This document shows, in pieces, positions 37,928 through 46,663 of a stretch of DNA of 64,000 nt. The position numbers and the translations under genes are program-made. The first letter of the stretch is position 1. Each line of letters opens with the position of its first letter. The notes beneath the pieces are model-generated. The model was not told the origin of the DNA, did no database searches, and saw nothing but the letters and a program-made list of their open reading frames with translations. This DNA comes from JAHQVI01 sp963749875 (GTDB taxonomy: Bacteria > Pseudomonadota > Alphaproteobacteria > Rhizobiales > Rhodomicrobiaceae): positions 124,001-188,000 of the forward strand of contig CAVVOX010000002.1 in assembly GCA_963749875.1 (NCBI GenBank), in the 5' to 3' direction.

Positions 37928-38705
37928 CTTGGCGTTGTCCTTTTCTTAGGTCCAAGGCGGCGCGCGCGGCCGCGCCGTTCAGGCCCAGCGCCTTGCGATG
38001 ATGCGCGTTCTGCTCCTGGATGTACTCCTCAATGGCCGCCCGCGATTTGCGCCAGCGGCGCGTCCTCGGCTTGAAGACGTTGGCGAGCGCCATCTTGATG
38101 CCCCAGACGACCGGCAGTTTCGCGGCCACCCGGCGCACGATCGCCAGCAGCCAATCCTGCATCAGCGGCTGTCCGGTGCGCTTGAAAAATCCCCTGAGGA
38201 CTTCGGCATCCTCGATCTTGCCGCGCTCGATGACCTGCTCCGAGAACACCTCGTCGAACACCATGGACGGCGATTTCTCCGTGTGACCCTTGAGCTCCAG
38301 CCAGTGGGCGGTCGCCTTCATCACGCCTTCGGGAACGACGTCGCGCGGGCAGGCATAGGTGCATTTGTTGCAGGACACGCACATCCAGATGATGTCCTTG
38401 TCGCGCAGCAGCTCCTCTTCCATGCCCATGCGGATCAGATAGATCCAGTAGCGCGGATTGAAGCGGGGCTCGATCGCGTTGACGGTGCAGCTATTGGTGC
38501 ACGAGCCGCACTGCCAGCAGCGATGAATGGACTCGCCGCCCGGCAGCGAGGCGATCTCTTCCTCCATCTGCTCGTTGTAGTCTGTGACGACGCGCGACTC
38601 GATGAAGGTGGACCAATGCCCCGAAACGTCGACGCCGTCGATCTTGAGGTCGTCATGCGTCTTGAGGTTTTCCGGCCGGATCAGCGATTTCTCGTGGATG
38701 GGCAT
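37920..38705 (-). CDS. hdrC2: sHdrC2, iron-sulfur electron-transfer subunit
   Basis: 261 residues with two [4Fe-4S] motifs, CWQCGSCTNSCTVNA and CVSCNKCTYACPRDV, at residues about 63-120. The rest is helical with a basic C-terminus. HdrC-like subunits link HdrA flavin to HdrB clusters. It lies between the hyp gene and hdrB2 in the conserved sHdr order. Confidence 0.93.
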   Translation of the reverse strand: MPIHEKSLIRPENLKTHDDLKIDGVDVSGHWSTFIESRVVTDYNEQMEEEIASLPGGESIHRCWQCGSCTNSCTVNAIEPRFNPRYWIYLIRMGMEEELLRDKDIIWMCVSCNKCTYACPRDVVPEGVMKATAHWLELKGHTEKSPSMVFDEVFSEQVIERGKIEDAEVLRGFFKRTGQPLMQDWLLAIVRRVAAKLPVVWGIKMALANVFKPRTRRWRKSRAAIEEYIQEQNAHHRKALGLNGAAARAALDLRKGQRQDG

Positions 38706-38716
38706 GGGCAGCGTCC

Positions 38717-39586
38717 TTAGTTCAATTTCCGGATCGCATCGACGCTCTTCGCCGTGCCATCGATATATTTGGCGCCGCTTCGGCCGACCCTGGCGTCGAC
38801 ACCCAGCATCCGGCGCGTGTGCTCCAGAGGATCGCCTTCCGAGCCGAATTCGGTCTTCAGATAAGCGCCGCCCAGGGCGTTGATGTAGTCGGCATAGATC
38901 TGGGCGAGCAGCAGATCGACATACCAGAGCATGTCGCGGAAGACGCCATTGTCGGCAAGAAACTGCGAAAGCTCCTCGCGGAGAACGAGAAACGTCTCAT
39001 GCGTATCCGCAACCGGAATGACCATATGGTCGACATTGTCACCGTGCCAGATCTCGCGCAGCACGCCGGTATTCGCTTTCGCGTCCCACACCCAGCGTGT
39101 CATCAGCGGATAATGTTCCGGATGCAGATTATGCAGGATCTCTGCCGCCAGATCGCGGACGAAGCGGCGGCTCTTACCGGCTTCGAAGCTCTTGCGGAAG
39201 CGGGCGAGACGGCTATCCGCCGTGTCGGGAACATGCGCATCCGCAAGCAGATCGACGATTGCGGAGCGAACCGACGGCCAGCCTTCCGCGTCGACAAAGT
39301 CCACGACACGGCGGCGCACGGTGGGCATGAGCACGCTCATTTCCTCGAAGGTCGCCCGCTCCAGAGACGCCGCGCGGCCCTCGCCAAGCCGCTCCTCGAA
39401 CAGCCGCGATTTCAGCTTCAGCGCCTCGGTGAACGCCTCGATGCCGCCAATCTGCTCGCAGGCCCCGATGAGCGTCTCGAACGACGCACGGAGCTTCGGT
39501 CCGGACAGATCCAGGACCGGCCTGTCACCGCCCGAGCCTCCACCGGCATATGGCGTAACGTTACGCATTGCCGGAAACTCCATCAT
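38717..39586 (-). CDS. Conserved sHdr-cluster protein (Hyp)
   Basis: 289 residues, soluble and helical; a Gly-rich start (MRNVTPYAGGGSGGDRPVLD) then helical repeats. It corresponds in position and size to the conserved hypothetical gene always found between hdrA and hdrC2 in sHdr loci. HEYPLMTRWVWDAKANTG-like segments suggest an unusual fold without cofactor motifs. Function unknown; likely structural or assembly partner of the complex. ATGA overlap with hdrA. Confidence 0.8.
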   Translation of the reverse strand: MMEFPAMRNVTPYAGGGSGGDRPVLDLSGPKLRASFETLIGACEQIGGIEAFTEALKLKSRLFEERLGEGRAASLERATFEEMSVLMPTVRRRVVDFVDAEGWPSVRSAIVDLLADAHVPDTADSRLARFRKSFEAGKSRRFVRDLAAEILHNLHPEHYPLMTRWVWDAKANTGVLREIWHGDNVDHMVIPVADTHETFLVLREELSQFLADNGVFRDMLWYVDLLLAQIYADYINALGGAYLKTEFGSEGDPLEHTRRMLGVDARVGRSGAKYIDGTAKSVDAIRKLN

Positions 39587-40635
39587 TCCGCCGCCTGCGT
39601 CACGACGTTCCGCGATGCGGCGACCGCGGCTAGAGCCGCCGCATTGGCCTGCGCAATCGAATCGTCGATCGTCTCGGGGCCGATTGCGGCGCCAGCGACG
39701 AATACGCCCGGCCGGCTGGTCTCACCCATCGTCCCGTAGGCCGGCTCGCGCTTGATATAGCCGTGCTGATGCAGATCGACGCCGAATATGGCCGAGATCG
39801 TCATATTGTCGACATTCGGGTCCATGCCGATCGCGTGCACGACCATGTCGAAGGGGATGGTGATCGGTCGCTTCACCAGCGTGTCCTCGCCCTTGACGAT
39901 GAGCTGCTTGCCGTCGGACGTCACCTCGGCGATGCGCGCCTTGATGTATTTGACCTTGAACTCCTCCTGGCTCTTCCAGTAATAGTCCGTCTCCAGAAGG
40001 CCGTAGGTGCGGATGTCCATATAATAGATGTAGACGTGGGTGTCGGGCAGCTCTTCGCGGATCTCCATCGCGATATTCGCCGACACGGTGCAGCAGATCT
40101 TGGAGCACCATTCACGGCCGATCTGGCGGTCGCGGCTGCCCACGCAGAGAAGGATCGCGACGCGCTTGGGCTTGCGGCCGTCGGAAGGACAGCGCACGCC
40201 CTTGCCGGAGGACAGCATCTGTTCGACCTGAGTCGTCGTCACCACATCGGGGAAGGTGCCGAAGCCCCATTCGGGCTTGTTGATCGAGTCGAAATGGGTG
40301 AAGCCCGTCGTGAGGATCGCCGCGCCGCAATCGAGGCTCGTTCCGTCGCTGAGCTGCGCCTGGAAGGCGCCGGCCGCACCGGTGAAATTTTTGACGGTGG
40401 TATTGAGCTTGGGCGTGACCAGGCTGTCCGTCTCAACGCGCTTCACCATCCCGCCGATGGCGTCCCTTGCCCACATTCCGGACGGCACGAGCTTGGCATA
40501 GCCCGACAGGATCGGCGCACCGCCCAGCCGGTCCATCTTCTCGACCAGCACGCTCGGCTGGCCGATAGTCGATAGGGCATGCGCGGCGGCCAGACCGGCA
40601 GGGCCGCCGCCGACGATGAGAATGGGCTTGGTCAC
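39583..40635 (-). CDS. hdrA: sHdrA, flavoprotein subunit
   Basis: 350 residues. FAD motif PILIVGGGPAGLAAAHAL at the N-terminus; a Cys-rich cluster motif VGSRDRQIGREWCSKICC near the middle; second dinucleotide region FDMVVHAIGMDPN. It is shorter than methanogen HdrA, as is normal for the sulfur-oxidising form. The GTG start at 40635 follows AGGAACG; a TTG 24 bp upstream is less likely. The central electron-distributing subunit of the sHdr complex. Confidence 0.93.
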   Translation of the reverse strand: MTKPILIVGGGPAGLAAAHALSTIGQPSVLVEKMDRLGGAPILSGYAKLVPSGMWARDAIGGMVKRVETDSLVTPKLNTTVKNFTGAAGAFQAQLSDGTSLDCGAAILTTGFTHFDSINKPEWGFGTFPDVVTTTQVEQMLSSGKGVRCPSDGRKPKRVAILLCVGSRDRQIGREWCSKICCTVSANIAMEIREELPDTHVYIYYMDIRTYGLLETDYYWKSQEEFKVKYIKARIAEVTSDGKQLIVKGEDTLVKRPITIPFDMVVHAIGMDPNVDNMTISAIFGVDLHQHGYIKREPAYGTMGETSRPGVFVAGAAIGPETIDDSIAQANAAALAAVAASRNVVTQAAE

Positions 40636-40785
40636 GGTTCGCGTTCCTAACTGTCTCAAGGAAGGTCTCCGCCCGCCCTCCGTCCCGAGGACGGTCTCCC
40701 TGCGCGAGCCTTCATTTGTTTTGTTCCGGCCGGAAAAGGGGGCTCGATCCTGTGGGAGGCTGGCGAGCCCTAGTCCCCGGTCGGT

Positions 40786-42168
40786 TTAATCGGCTGGCGG
40801 CGGCGGGACGACCTCGCGCTTTACCGGCTTGAAACCGGGGCCCGAGGTGATGCGCAGCCGCGGATCGTAAAGCTGGTCCGCATCGCCGGTCTGGATCGTC
40901 GTCAGATAATCCTCGAAATCGGCCTTCTTGGCTTTCCAGTCGATGCCGAGCTTTTCGAGCAGTGTTTCGATCGGGCTCGCATGCCAGTGCGTCTGCACGA
41001 TCCGGTAAGGATCGGCTCCGCAGACCAACGCCGCGAACTGACAATCCGCCATCACCGGCAGCTCATAGGCCTTGCCGGCGGCCTTGCCGATCCACTGGTT
41101 CTTGTCCAGCGTCGTGATGCAGCCGGTGTCGTGGCCGATCATCACATCGGATTGCGCCTCTTCCACCGCGACCTTGATCTTGCGGTCGATCGCGAAGGAG
41201 CGGGTGAATTCGCGCTCGGAGATGATGTGCCGGAAGCCGAAGCCGCAGCAATCGTACCAGGTTTTGTAGTCGATCACATTGGCGCCCAGGGCCTGCATGA
41301 TGCCGGTCGAGACCGCCACACGATTGCCGTCCAGAATGTCGTCGTCATAGATCGCATCCTCCGGCACCATCTTATAGACATGGCAGGCCGGATGGATCGT
41401 GGCCCGGATGCCGGATGCGTCGATCTCCTGATGCTCCTTGATCCGGTTGCGCATCACATGCACCCATTCGGAATAGTGCACGACCTCTTCCGGGATCAGC
41501 AGCTTGCCGTCGACGAGGCGTCCGAGCTTGCCGAGGATCTTGGTCACGCTCTCGCGCAGCCTGGCGGAATGCAGCAGATAGGCACGCACTTCCTTGTAAT
41601 TGCCGAAGGACGTGCCGCAATGAACGAGGGGATAGTAGTAGCCCTCGGGGAGCCCTTGCGCCTTGGCGGCGACATAGGCCTGATGGAAATTGCGCAGGAA
41701 AACCGCGGCGAGGCTCTCGATATTGCCGATGCCCGACCCGTGATAGTTCCACGCCGTACAGGATGTCTGATCGGTCTCATCCAGATAGCGGATGCCCATC
41801 TTGTTCATCAGCCACAGGAGCGAGACCGGATATCCCGGAATATTGCCGCATTGGCCGCAGCTCTTGTGATGCCAGAGCTGGGTCGTGGGTATGCGCTTGG
41901 TCCAGCCGTAAAGCGTCTTCGCCTCGACAGGCTCATGCTGCTCGGTGATGCGGTGGACCTTGATCTGGCCGTCCTTTTCGAGCTGCCACATCGCGTCGCG
42001 GACATCCTCGACGCGATCCTTGTTGGTCAGCATCGACCGGCGGTCGATCTTCTGCTCAACCCAGGCCGTCGCGATCGCGGCCTCGCCCGCGGTCAGGTTG
42101 GCCGGCTTCCATTCGGAGCCGTGGCCGGTGAAGCGTTCGCCATCTTGAGGTACGCGCTCATTCGTCAT
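40786..42168 (-). CDS. hdrB1: sHdrB1, CCG-domain subunit
   Basis: 460 residues, larger than HdrB2. Cysteine motifs include HHKSCGQCGNIPGYP, QTSCTAWNYHG, HPACHVYK, YDCCGFGFRH and IGHDTGCITTLDKNQ, ending with MADCQFAALVCGADPYR. These correspond to CCG-type cluster-binding sites. Start at 42168 overlaps the hdrC1 end by 11 bp. It is the second catalytic-type subunit of the sHdr complex. Confidence 0.92.
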   Translation of the reverse strand: MTNERVPQDGERFTGHGSEWKPANLTAGEAAIATAWVEQKIDRRSMLTNKDRVEDVRDAMWQLEKDGQIKVHRITEQHEPVEAKTLYGWTKRIPTTQLWHHKSCGQCGNIPGYPVSLLWLMNKMGIRYLDETDQTSCTAWNYHGSGIGNIESLAAVFLRNFHQAYVAAKAQGLPEGYYYPLVHCGTSFGNYKEVRAYLLHSARLRESVTKILGKLGRLVDGKLLIPEEVVHYSEWVHVMRNRIKEHQEIDASGIRATIHPACHVYKMVPEDAIYDDDILDGNRVAVSTGIMQALGANVIDYKTWYDCCGFGFRHIISEREFTRSFAIDRKIKVAVEEAQSDVMIGHDTGCITTLDKNQWIGKAAGKAYELPVMADCQFAALVCGADPYRIVQTHWHASPIETLLEKLGIDWKAKKADFEDYLTTIQTGDADQLYDPRLRITSGPGFKPVKREVVPPPPAD

Positions 42169-42913
42169 CGTCGTCCTCCTGTTCTGCCTGGAAGTCTTCC
42201 CAATCCGCGCGTTTCTCATCCATGATGTCGGTGATCACATCGAACAGATTCTCGTCGATGCCTTCGAGCTGATCGAGAACGCCGGTCATTTCCCAGATCG
42301 TATAGAGCTCCACCGAAGTCTTCAGATTGACTTCCCAGGCCGTTTCGGTCGTGTTGAGAGTCGCCATCGGGACCGCTTTGCGCAGAACTTTCAGCGGTGC
42401 GTCGACTTTTGAGATATTCGGGCCCCAATCGGCGAAATGCTGCGGATTGATCATGTCGGGGGCAAGCTGGTTGCCCGTCGAGATCAGTTTCAGCATCACG
42501 CGGCTGAAGGGGCGCAGCACATCCTTCGCCGACTGCATCTGATGCTTGATCGCCACCTCGCGCATGAGCATGACGAGGCCGCCAGGCGAGTTGCCGAACG
42601 GGCAACGCGCTGCACAAGTATAACACTGCGCGCAGGACCAGATCTTTTCCTGCATGGCATCGTAGATGCCTTCCAGGTTCTCGGTCCAAAGAAGCTGGAC
42701 GATCTCGCGCGGCGAAAAATCGTAGTAGTGGGCGGCAGGACAGGTCGCGGTGCAGATCCCGCAATTGAGACAACCGTTCAACTCGTGATCGAACCGCAGA
42801 TCGTCCTGGATATCCTTGAAGATCTCTTCAAGTTTGGCGCGGGGCACTACCGGCGTCTCGCTGACGGGATCGCCGATGAACTCCTGTACGCGGCTGGTGG
42901 CGGCTTCTGCCAT
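42158..42913 (-). CDS. hdrC1: sHdrC1, iron-sulfur electron-transfer subunit
   Basis: 251 residues. Two [4Fe-4S] sites, CLNCGICTATCPAAH and CAQCYTCAARCPFG, at about 48-110. The C-terminus is very acidic (EQEDDDDE). First gene of the contiguous hdrC1-B1-A-hyp-C2-B2 block. Between it and dsrE3 there is a 131-bp gap largely filled by a double-hairpin repeat, which may reduce read-through from dsrE3. Confidence 0.93.
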   Translation of the reverse strand: MAEAATSRVQEFIGDPVSETPVVPRAKLEEIFKDIQDDLRFDHELNGCLNCGICTATCPAAHYYDFSPREIVQLLWTENLEGIYDAMQEKIWSCAQCYTCAARCPFGNSPGGLVMLMREVAIKHQMQSAKDVLRPFSRVMLKLISTGNQLAPDMINPQHFADWGPNISKVDAPLKVLRKAVPMATLNTTETAWEVNLKTSVELYTIWEMTGVLDQLEGIDENLFDVITDIMDEKRADWEDFQAEQEDDDDE

Positions 42914-42943
42914 CTCTGGCGCTCCTCACCCTTTCAAAAGCGC

Positions 42944-43048
42944 TGGATCAACCCTCGTTCAAGTGGAATCACTTGGACGAGGTTAAGTTGATCTATATCA
43001 ATAAGTTAGCGCAACTGTCCGCATCCATTTGGATGCGCGTTGCGCTAG
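42944..43048 (+). repeat. Double-hairpin CTAG repeat, copy 4
   Basis: Module A complete (GATCAACCCTCGTTCAAG... with two mismatches in the far arm); module B has a shortened tip (GCATCCATTTGGATGC) but ends GTTGCGCTAG. Its terminal CTA is the complement of the dsrE3 stop codon. It lies inside the dsrE3-hdr transcription path. Confidence 0.9.
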
Positions 43049-43422
43049 TAGGTCAGGACCTTGCAATCACCTTCCATGACCTCTTCGATGAGATAGGCGC
43101 CGCCCACAATGCCGGAGCATTCCGGGATCATGTCTTCCTTTTCCATGTCGAAGAGATCGAGATTGGGAGAGCAGCTTAAGAATTTCACGCCGGCGTCGTG
43201 TGCATCCTTGATGAAATCATAAACGGTTTTCGGGCTGCCTGGCTTGACGACGAGCTTTTCCGCCTCGCCCTTTTTCAGCAGCCGGCCGGCCGTCGCGGTG
43301 CAGATGACCTCGACTTCATAGTCCATTGCCGCGGCGACAGACGCCTGAAAAAAAGGCGCACCGAGTTCCTCGCCGTTGCGCGGGTCGGTATTCGCCATGA
43401 TGATAAGCAACTTTTTCGCCAC
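43045..43422 (-). CDS. dsrE3: DsrE3-type sulfurtransferase, hdr-linked copy
   Basis: 125 residues, GTG start at 43422 with GGAGG 10 nt before. Close paralogue of the copy at 21020 but with Ser83-Cys84 (FLSCSPNLDLFDM), one cysteine instead of two. In sHdr loci a DsrE3 next to hdrC1 is standard; it delivers sulfane sulfur, received from TusA, toward the Hdr-like complex. The TAG stop overlaps repeat copy 4. Confidence 0.93.
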   Translation of the reverse strand: MAKKLLIIMANTDPRNGEELGAPFFQASVAAAMDYEVEVICTATAGRLLKKGEAEKLVVKPGSPKTVYDFIKDAHDAGVKFLSCSPNLDLFDMEKEDMIPECSGIVGGAYLIEEVMEGDCKVLTY

Positions 43423-43517
43423 GAACGCATTCCTCCACCGGCGAGCGCAGTTCTGCTTCCAGCTAATTATTTTCATTCTACACTTAATAATCTACCGGCC
43501 ATTTTACCAGCCTTCAA

Positions 43518-43539
43518 GAAATATCTGTATATGTGAATG
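43518..43539. promoter_or_regulatory. Candidate operator upstream of dsrE3-hdr genes
   Basis: GAAATATCTGTATATGTGAATG between the amidotransferase-like gene and dsrE3, 96 bp before the GTG. It closely resembles the site in front of dsrE2 (8358-8377). Suggests a separate promoter for the hdr genes. Confidence 0.4.
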
Positions 43540-43553
43540 TAATCCCGTTTGTG

Positions 43554-44285
43554 TCATTTCGACGCTACGTCGGAGCCGGTCGCGGGCATCCAGCCCGCCG
43601 CACGCACAAGTCCCGTCATGATCGGGACCAGCGCATCCTCGATCGGTCCGATCAAATCTGTCAGGGCCGCGAGTTGTGGACCGGGGTCGTCCGGAACATC
43701 GTCGAATTCCATGATCAGGTCTTCGACCATCGCGCGGCGCAAACCCGGATGCCCTGTGAAGCCGAAGGCGTTCATCCCGATCTGGAAGACGGCAACGCGA
43801 TCCTTGGCATCCCTCGCGATGATATCGGCATAGTCCGGCGGCGCGGGGCGGTCCCGCATATAGATGACGTTAGGGAAGCGCTCCGGAAGCAGGCCGCCCA
43901 GCGCATCGTCCCGCGTCCGCTGCGCTTCGCCGATCTCGAAGGTCAGCGGCGTCTCCACGGCGCGTCCCTCGGCGGCGAGGCTCAATATCTGGCTTCCGAG
44001 CCCGAACCCGATGACCGGCTTTTCGTACATTAGACAGGCGCGGGTGAGCCTGACCTCCTCTTCGAGCGTGGGCAGCAGCCGATCCTTACTCGCCGCGCCC
44101 CAGGGACCGCCTCCGAGCAGGATCAGGCCGTCGCCGAGCGTCGCCAGTTCGGGAATCCCGCCGCCTGTCGCGAAGGGCCGGAAATAGCTGAAGCGGATAC
44201 CGCGCCCTTCGAGATGATCTTCGATATGTCCGAGCCATTCCGAATGCGTATGCTGAATGACTGCGACATGCTTCATGTAGGCCAT
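43554..44285 (-). CDS. Class I glutamine-amidotransferase-like protein, nucleophile missing
   Basis: 243 residues, flavodoxin-like GATase fold as in GMP synthase-type domains: ILLGGGPWGAASKDR and a C-terminal GFTGHPGLR. The nucleophile elbow reads PVIGFGLGSQIL, where active enzymes have GxCxGxQ, so the catalytic Cys is a Gly. It probably cannot hydrolyse glutamine. It overlaps the lipoate ligase gene by 1 bp (TAATG), so it belongs to the lipoate-assembly operon; a binding or scaffolding role is likely. Confidence 0.8.
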   Translation of the reverse strand: MAYMKHVAVIQHTHSEWLGHIEDHLEGRGIRFSYFRPFATGGGIPELATLGDGLILLGGGPWGAASKDRLLPTLEEEVRLTRACLMYEKPVIGFGLGSQILSLAAEGRAVETPLTFEIGEAQRTRDDALGGLLPERFPNVIYMRDRPAPPDYADIIARDAKDRVAVFQIGMNAFGFTGHPGLRRAMVEDLIMEFDDVPDDPGPQLAALTDLIGPIEDALVPIMTGLVRAAGWMPATGSDVASK

Positions 44286-45358
44286 TATGCCGCCGTTTCG
44301 TAAATCGCGTCCTCAATCACGCGCTTGAAGTCCGCGGGCGCGATCGTCAGCAGGTCGGGCTTGGTCCGGGCGAAGAAGTCGTCGACCGCCACGCCTGCCT
44401 GCTCGATGGGAACGCCGCGCAGCGACGCTTCGAGATCGTAGACGATGCGTGGCGGGGTGACGAAGAAGTCGCCCGTCAGCAGGACCGAGCCGACGCGCTG
44501 CGCCCGGGCTGGACCTTCGATGCGGACATAGGCGGCCACCGTACCGCCCGCCCCGGTGAGGCTCGCCTCGAAGATGTCGGGGCCGCGCGGATCGTCGATC
44601 GAATAGACGAACTCGTCGGTGCCGATTTCCTCCGCGAAAAGCTTTGCCGCGAGCGCTTCCTCCTCTTCGGAGGGGGGCGCTTCCACGGGCTCGATCCCGA
44701 GCTGTTCGGTGAAGCCCGTGAGGACTGCGGCATGGACGTCCGCGACGGGCGGCACCTCGCCGAGCAGCGCCTTCAGCGTGGTCACGCGCCGCTCCGCCTT
44801 GTCGAGATCGCGCTTTTGCAGCTTCGCCTCCGCAACGTTGAGGCAGGACATGATCCGCACCGGATCGGCATCGACGAGGACCGTGCCCTGATAGATCAGC
44901 GTGTCCCCGTCGAAAAAGCCGCCCGTGCCGCACAGCTTGCGCCCCTCCACCTCGATGTCGTTGCGCGGCCGGTAGCGGGCGTCGATGCCGAACGCTTTGG
45001 AGAGGCCGTGCGCCGCCGCCTCGCAGATGGCGCGGGTGTAATCGGCGAGCGTCGGCATGGGCAGGCGCGTCCTTGAAAGCACCAGCTCCCATCCGACCTG
45101 GTTCGGATCGAGATAGATCGCTCCGCCGCCCGTAATCCGGCGGACGACGCCGATGCTATTCGCCCGGCAATAGTCGAGCTTCAATTCGTGACGCACCGCC
45201 TGATGACGCCCGACGAGGGCGGACGGCTCGAACCGCAGGAAACGCACCGTGTCGGGCGTCTTGCCCTCCTTGTGCAGCTCGATCAGCGCCTGGTCGAAGG
45301 CGATCTGCAGCCGTCCGTGACGCACGCCTGTATCGATGACGCGGAAGGGTGTGGACAT
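44285..45358 (-). CDS. slpl(AB): Lipoate:protein ligase of the sulfur-oxidation type, sLpl(AB)
   Basis: 357 residues. The N-terminal BPL/LPL catalytic domain has SALVGRHQAVRHE, VVRRITGGGAIYLDPNQVGW and the adenylate-contacting Lys in EVEGRKLCGTGGFFDGD. The C-terminal accessory domain (after about residue 250) is fused, hence AB. It attaches lipoate or octanoate to LbpA rather than to 2-oxoacid dehydrogenases, as reported for sHdr-containing bacteria. Fourth gene of an operon with two radical SAM proteins. Confidence 0.9.
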   Translation of the reverse strand: MSTPFRVIDTGVRHGRLQIAFDQALIELHKEGKTPDTVRFLRFEPSALVGRHQAVRHELKLDYCRANSIGVVRRITGGGAIYLDPNQVGWELVLSRTRLPMPTLADYTRAICEAAAHGLSKAFGIDARYRPRNDIEVEGRKLCGTGGFFDGDTLIYQGTVLVDADPVRIMSCLNVAEAKLQKRDLDKAERRVTTLKALLGEVPPVADVHAAVLTGFTEQLGIEPVEAPPSEEEEALAAKLFAEEIGTDEFVYSIDDPRGPDIFEASLTGAGGTVAAYVRIEGPARAQRVGSVLLTGDFFVTPPRIVYDLEASLRGVPIEQAGVAVDDFFARTKPDLLTIAPADFKRVIEDAIYETAA

Positions 45359-45361
45359 GGC

Positions 45362-46663
45362 TCAGCGCCCTTCCGGGCTGTCGAATTCCTCGCCTTCCAC
45401 ATACGCCTCACCCGGCTTTTCCCGGCTGAGCTGATGGCGGATCTTGCGAATGTCGACGACCGCGGGCTGGAACGGATAGCTCGCGATGTTGGACGGCGGA
45501 CTGTCGCCATAGGGCCGGTCGCAGGCGGAGATGTCGTCCTGAAACTTGCCGGGACAGCCGCTGGTCCTGAAGGCGATCCCTTCGTCGATCACGCTGTCCA
45601 GCTCGGTCTTCGGAAGGCCAAAATCCGCGACCCGCCCGGCCTCGTCGAAATGCATCTGCTCGACGCGCACGCCGCGATAGTCGATCAGATAGCGGGCAAG
45701 CTGCACGCGCCGCCACTGATCGCGCGGCGTCGCCGGCAGGTGATCCATCAGCGATCCACGCTCCGGAAAAAAGCAGAACATATGGCTGTGGCCGCCTATA
45801 TCGACCAGCCGCTGGACCAGAGACAGCACATCGTGCTCGGTCTCGCCCATGCCGACGATGATGTGCGCGCCGAACTTTTGCGGCCCGAAAATGTCGCGCG
45901 CAGCTTCGAGGATCGCCCAATATTTCGCCCAGCTATGAGGGGACGACACGCCCTTGCCGCGCGTGCGGTCGAAGATTTCCGGCGTCGCCGCGTCGAGCGC
46001 GACGGTGAAGATGTCCGCGCCGAGATCCTTGAGCTGGCGAACGTCCTCCGCCGTCATGGTGGTGGGGTTGGAGAGGATCGAAACGGGCACCGTTTCCGGG
46101 TCGATGCGGTCGGTCCATGCTTTCAGCACCGTCACCGTGTCCTCGTCGGAGCGCGGATGCGTGATCATCGAGATGCACATGCGGTGGAACGGCGTCTCTT
46201 CTCCGTCGGCCGACACTTTCTCGATGATCTGCTCCAGCGGCACCGCCGGCCAGTCCACGCGGATGAAATTGCGGTCGGCATAGTCGCGATCGGCTTCGCG
46301 GTGCCGGGCCAGCCCGCAATAGGCGCAATTGGCGCGGCAGCCTTCCGGATAGGTGAGCAGGAGATTGAGACAGCGCGTGCAGCCACAGCGATGCATTCTG
46401 CCGGGCATGACGCCGAGCGTGATCGCGGCCGCGGTCGACATCTGCACATAGTCGGGCGAGCGCATATGCGGCACCAGCCGGTTGTTGTTCGGCAGGTAGA
46501 CGCCCTCGGGCGGAACGTTCGCCACTTTCACCCGCGCGCCGTTCTTCGCCTCCTGCGGGATGGCGCCCGGCAGACGCGGCTGCATCGCGCCGAAGGGATT
46601 GTAATCGAGCCCGTCCGCTCCGGCGCGTCCGGGGAGCGCCACTTCTCGTTTCAGGCAAGTCAT
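45362..46663 (-). CDS. Radical SAM protein, LipS-type lipoate synthase component
   Basis: 433 residues. Radical SAM motif CRANCAYC at about residue 110, preceded by another Cys group (HRCGCTRCLNLLL) for a possible auxiliary cluster. IIVGMGETEHDVLSLVQRL follows in the barrel. In sHdr bacteria and some archaea, two such proteins (LipS1, LipS2) together insert the two sulfurs of lipoate, replacing LipA. Which of the two this is cannot be decided by reading. Start 46663 overlaps the flavoprotein gene (ATGA). Confidence 0.85.
   Translation of the reverse strand: MTCLKREVALPGRAGADGLDYNPFGAMQPRLPGAIPQEAKNGARVKVANVPPEGVYLPNNNRLVPHMRSPDYVQMSTAAAITLGVMPGRMHRCGCTRCLNLLLTYPEGCRANCAYCGLARHREADRDYADRNFIRVDWPAVPLEQIIEKVSADGEETPFHRMCISMITHPRSDEDTVTVLKAWTDRIDPETVPVSILSNPTTMTAEDVRQLKDLGADIFTVALDAATPEIFDRTRGKGVSSPHSWAKYWAILEAARDIFGPQKFGAHIIVGMGETEHDVLSLVQRLVDIGGHSHMFCFFPERGSLMDHLPATPRDQWRRVQLARYLIDYRGVRVEQMHFDEAGRVADFGLPKTELDSVIDEGIAFRTSGCPGKFQDDISACDRPYGDSPPSNIASYPFQPAVVDIRKIRHQLSREKPGEAYVEGEEFDSPEGR

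Noticed and set aside
40981..42225. 414-codon open frame antisense to hdrB1
   Set aside because: Composition is typical of an antisense shadow, and hdrB1 is certain.
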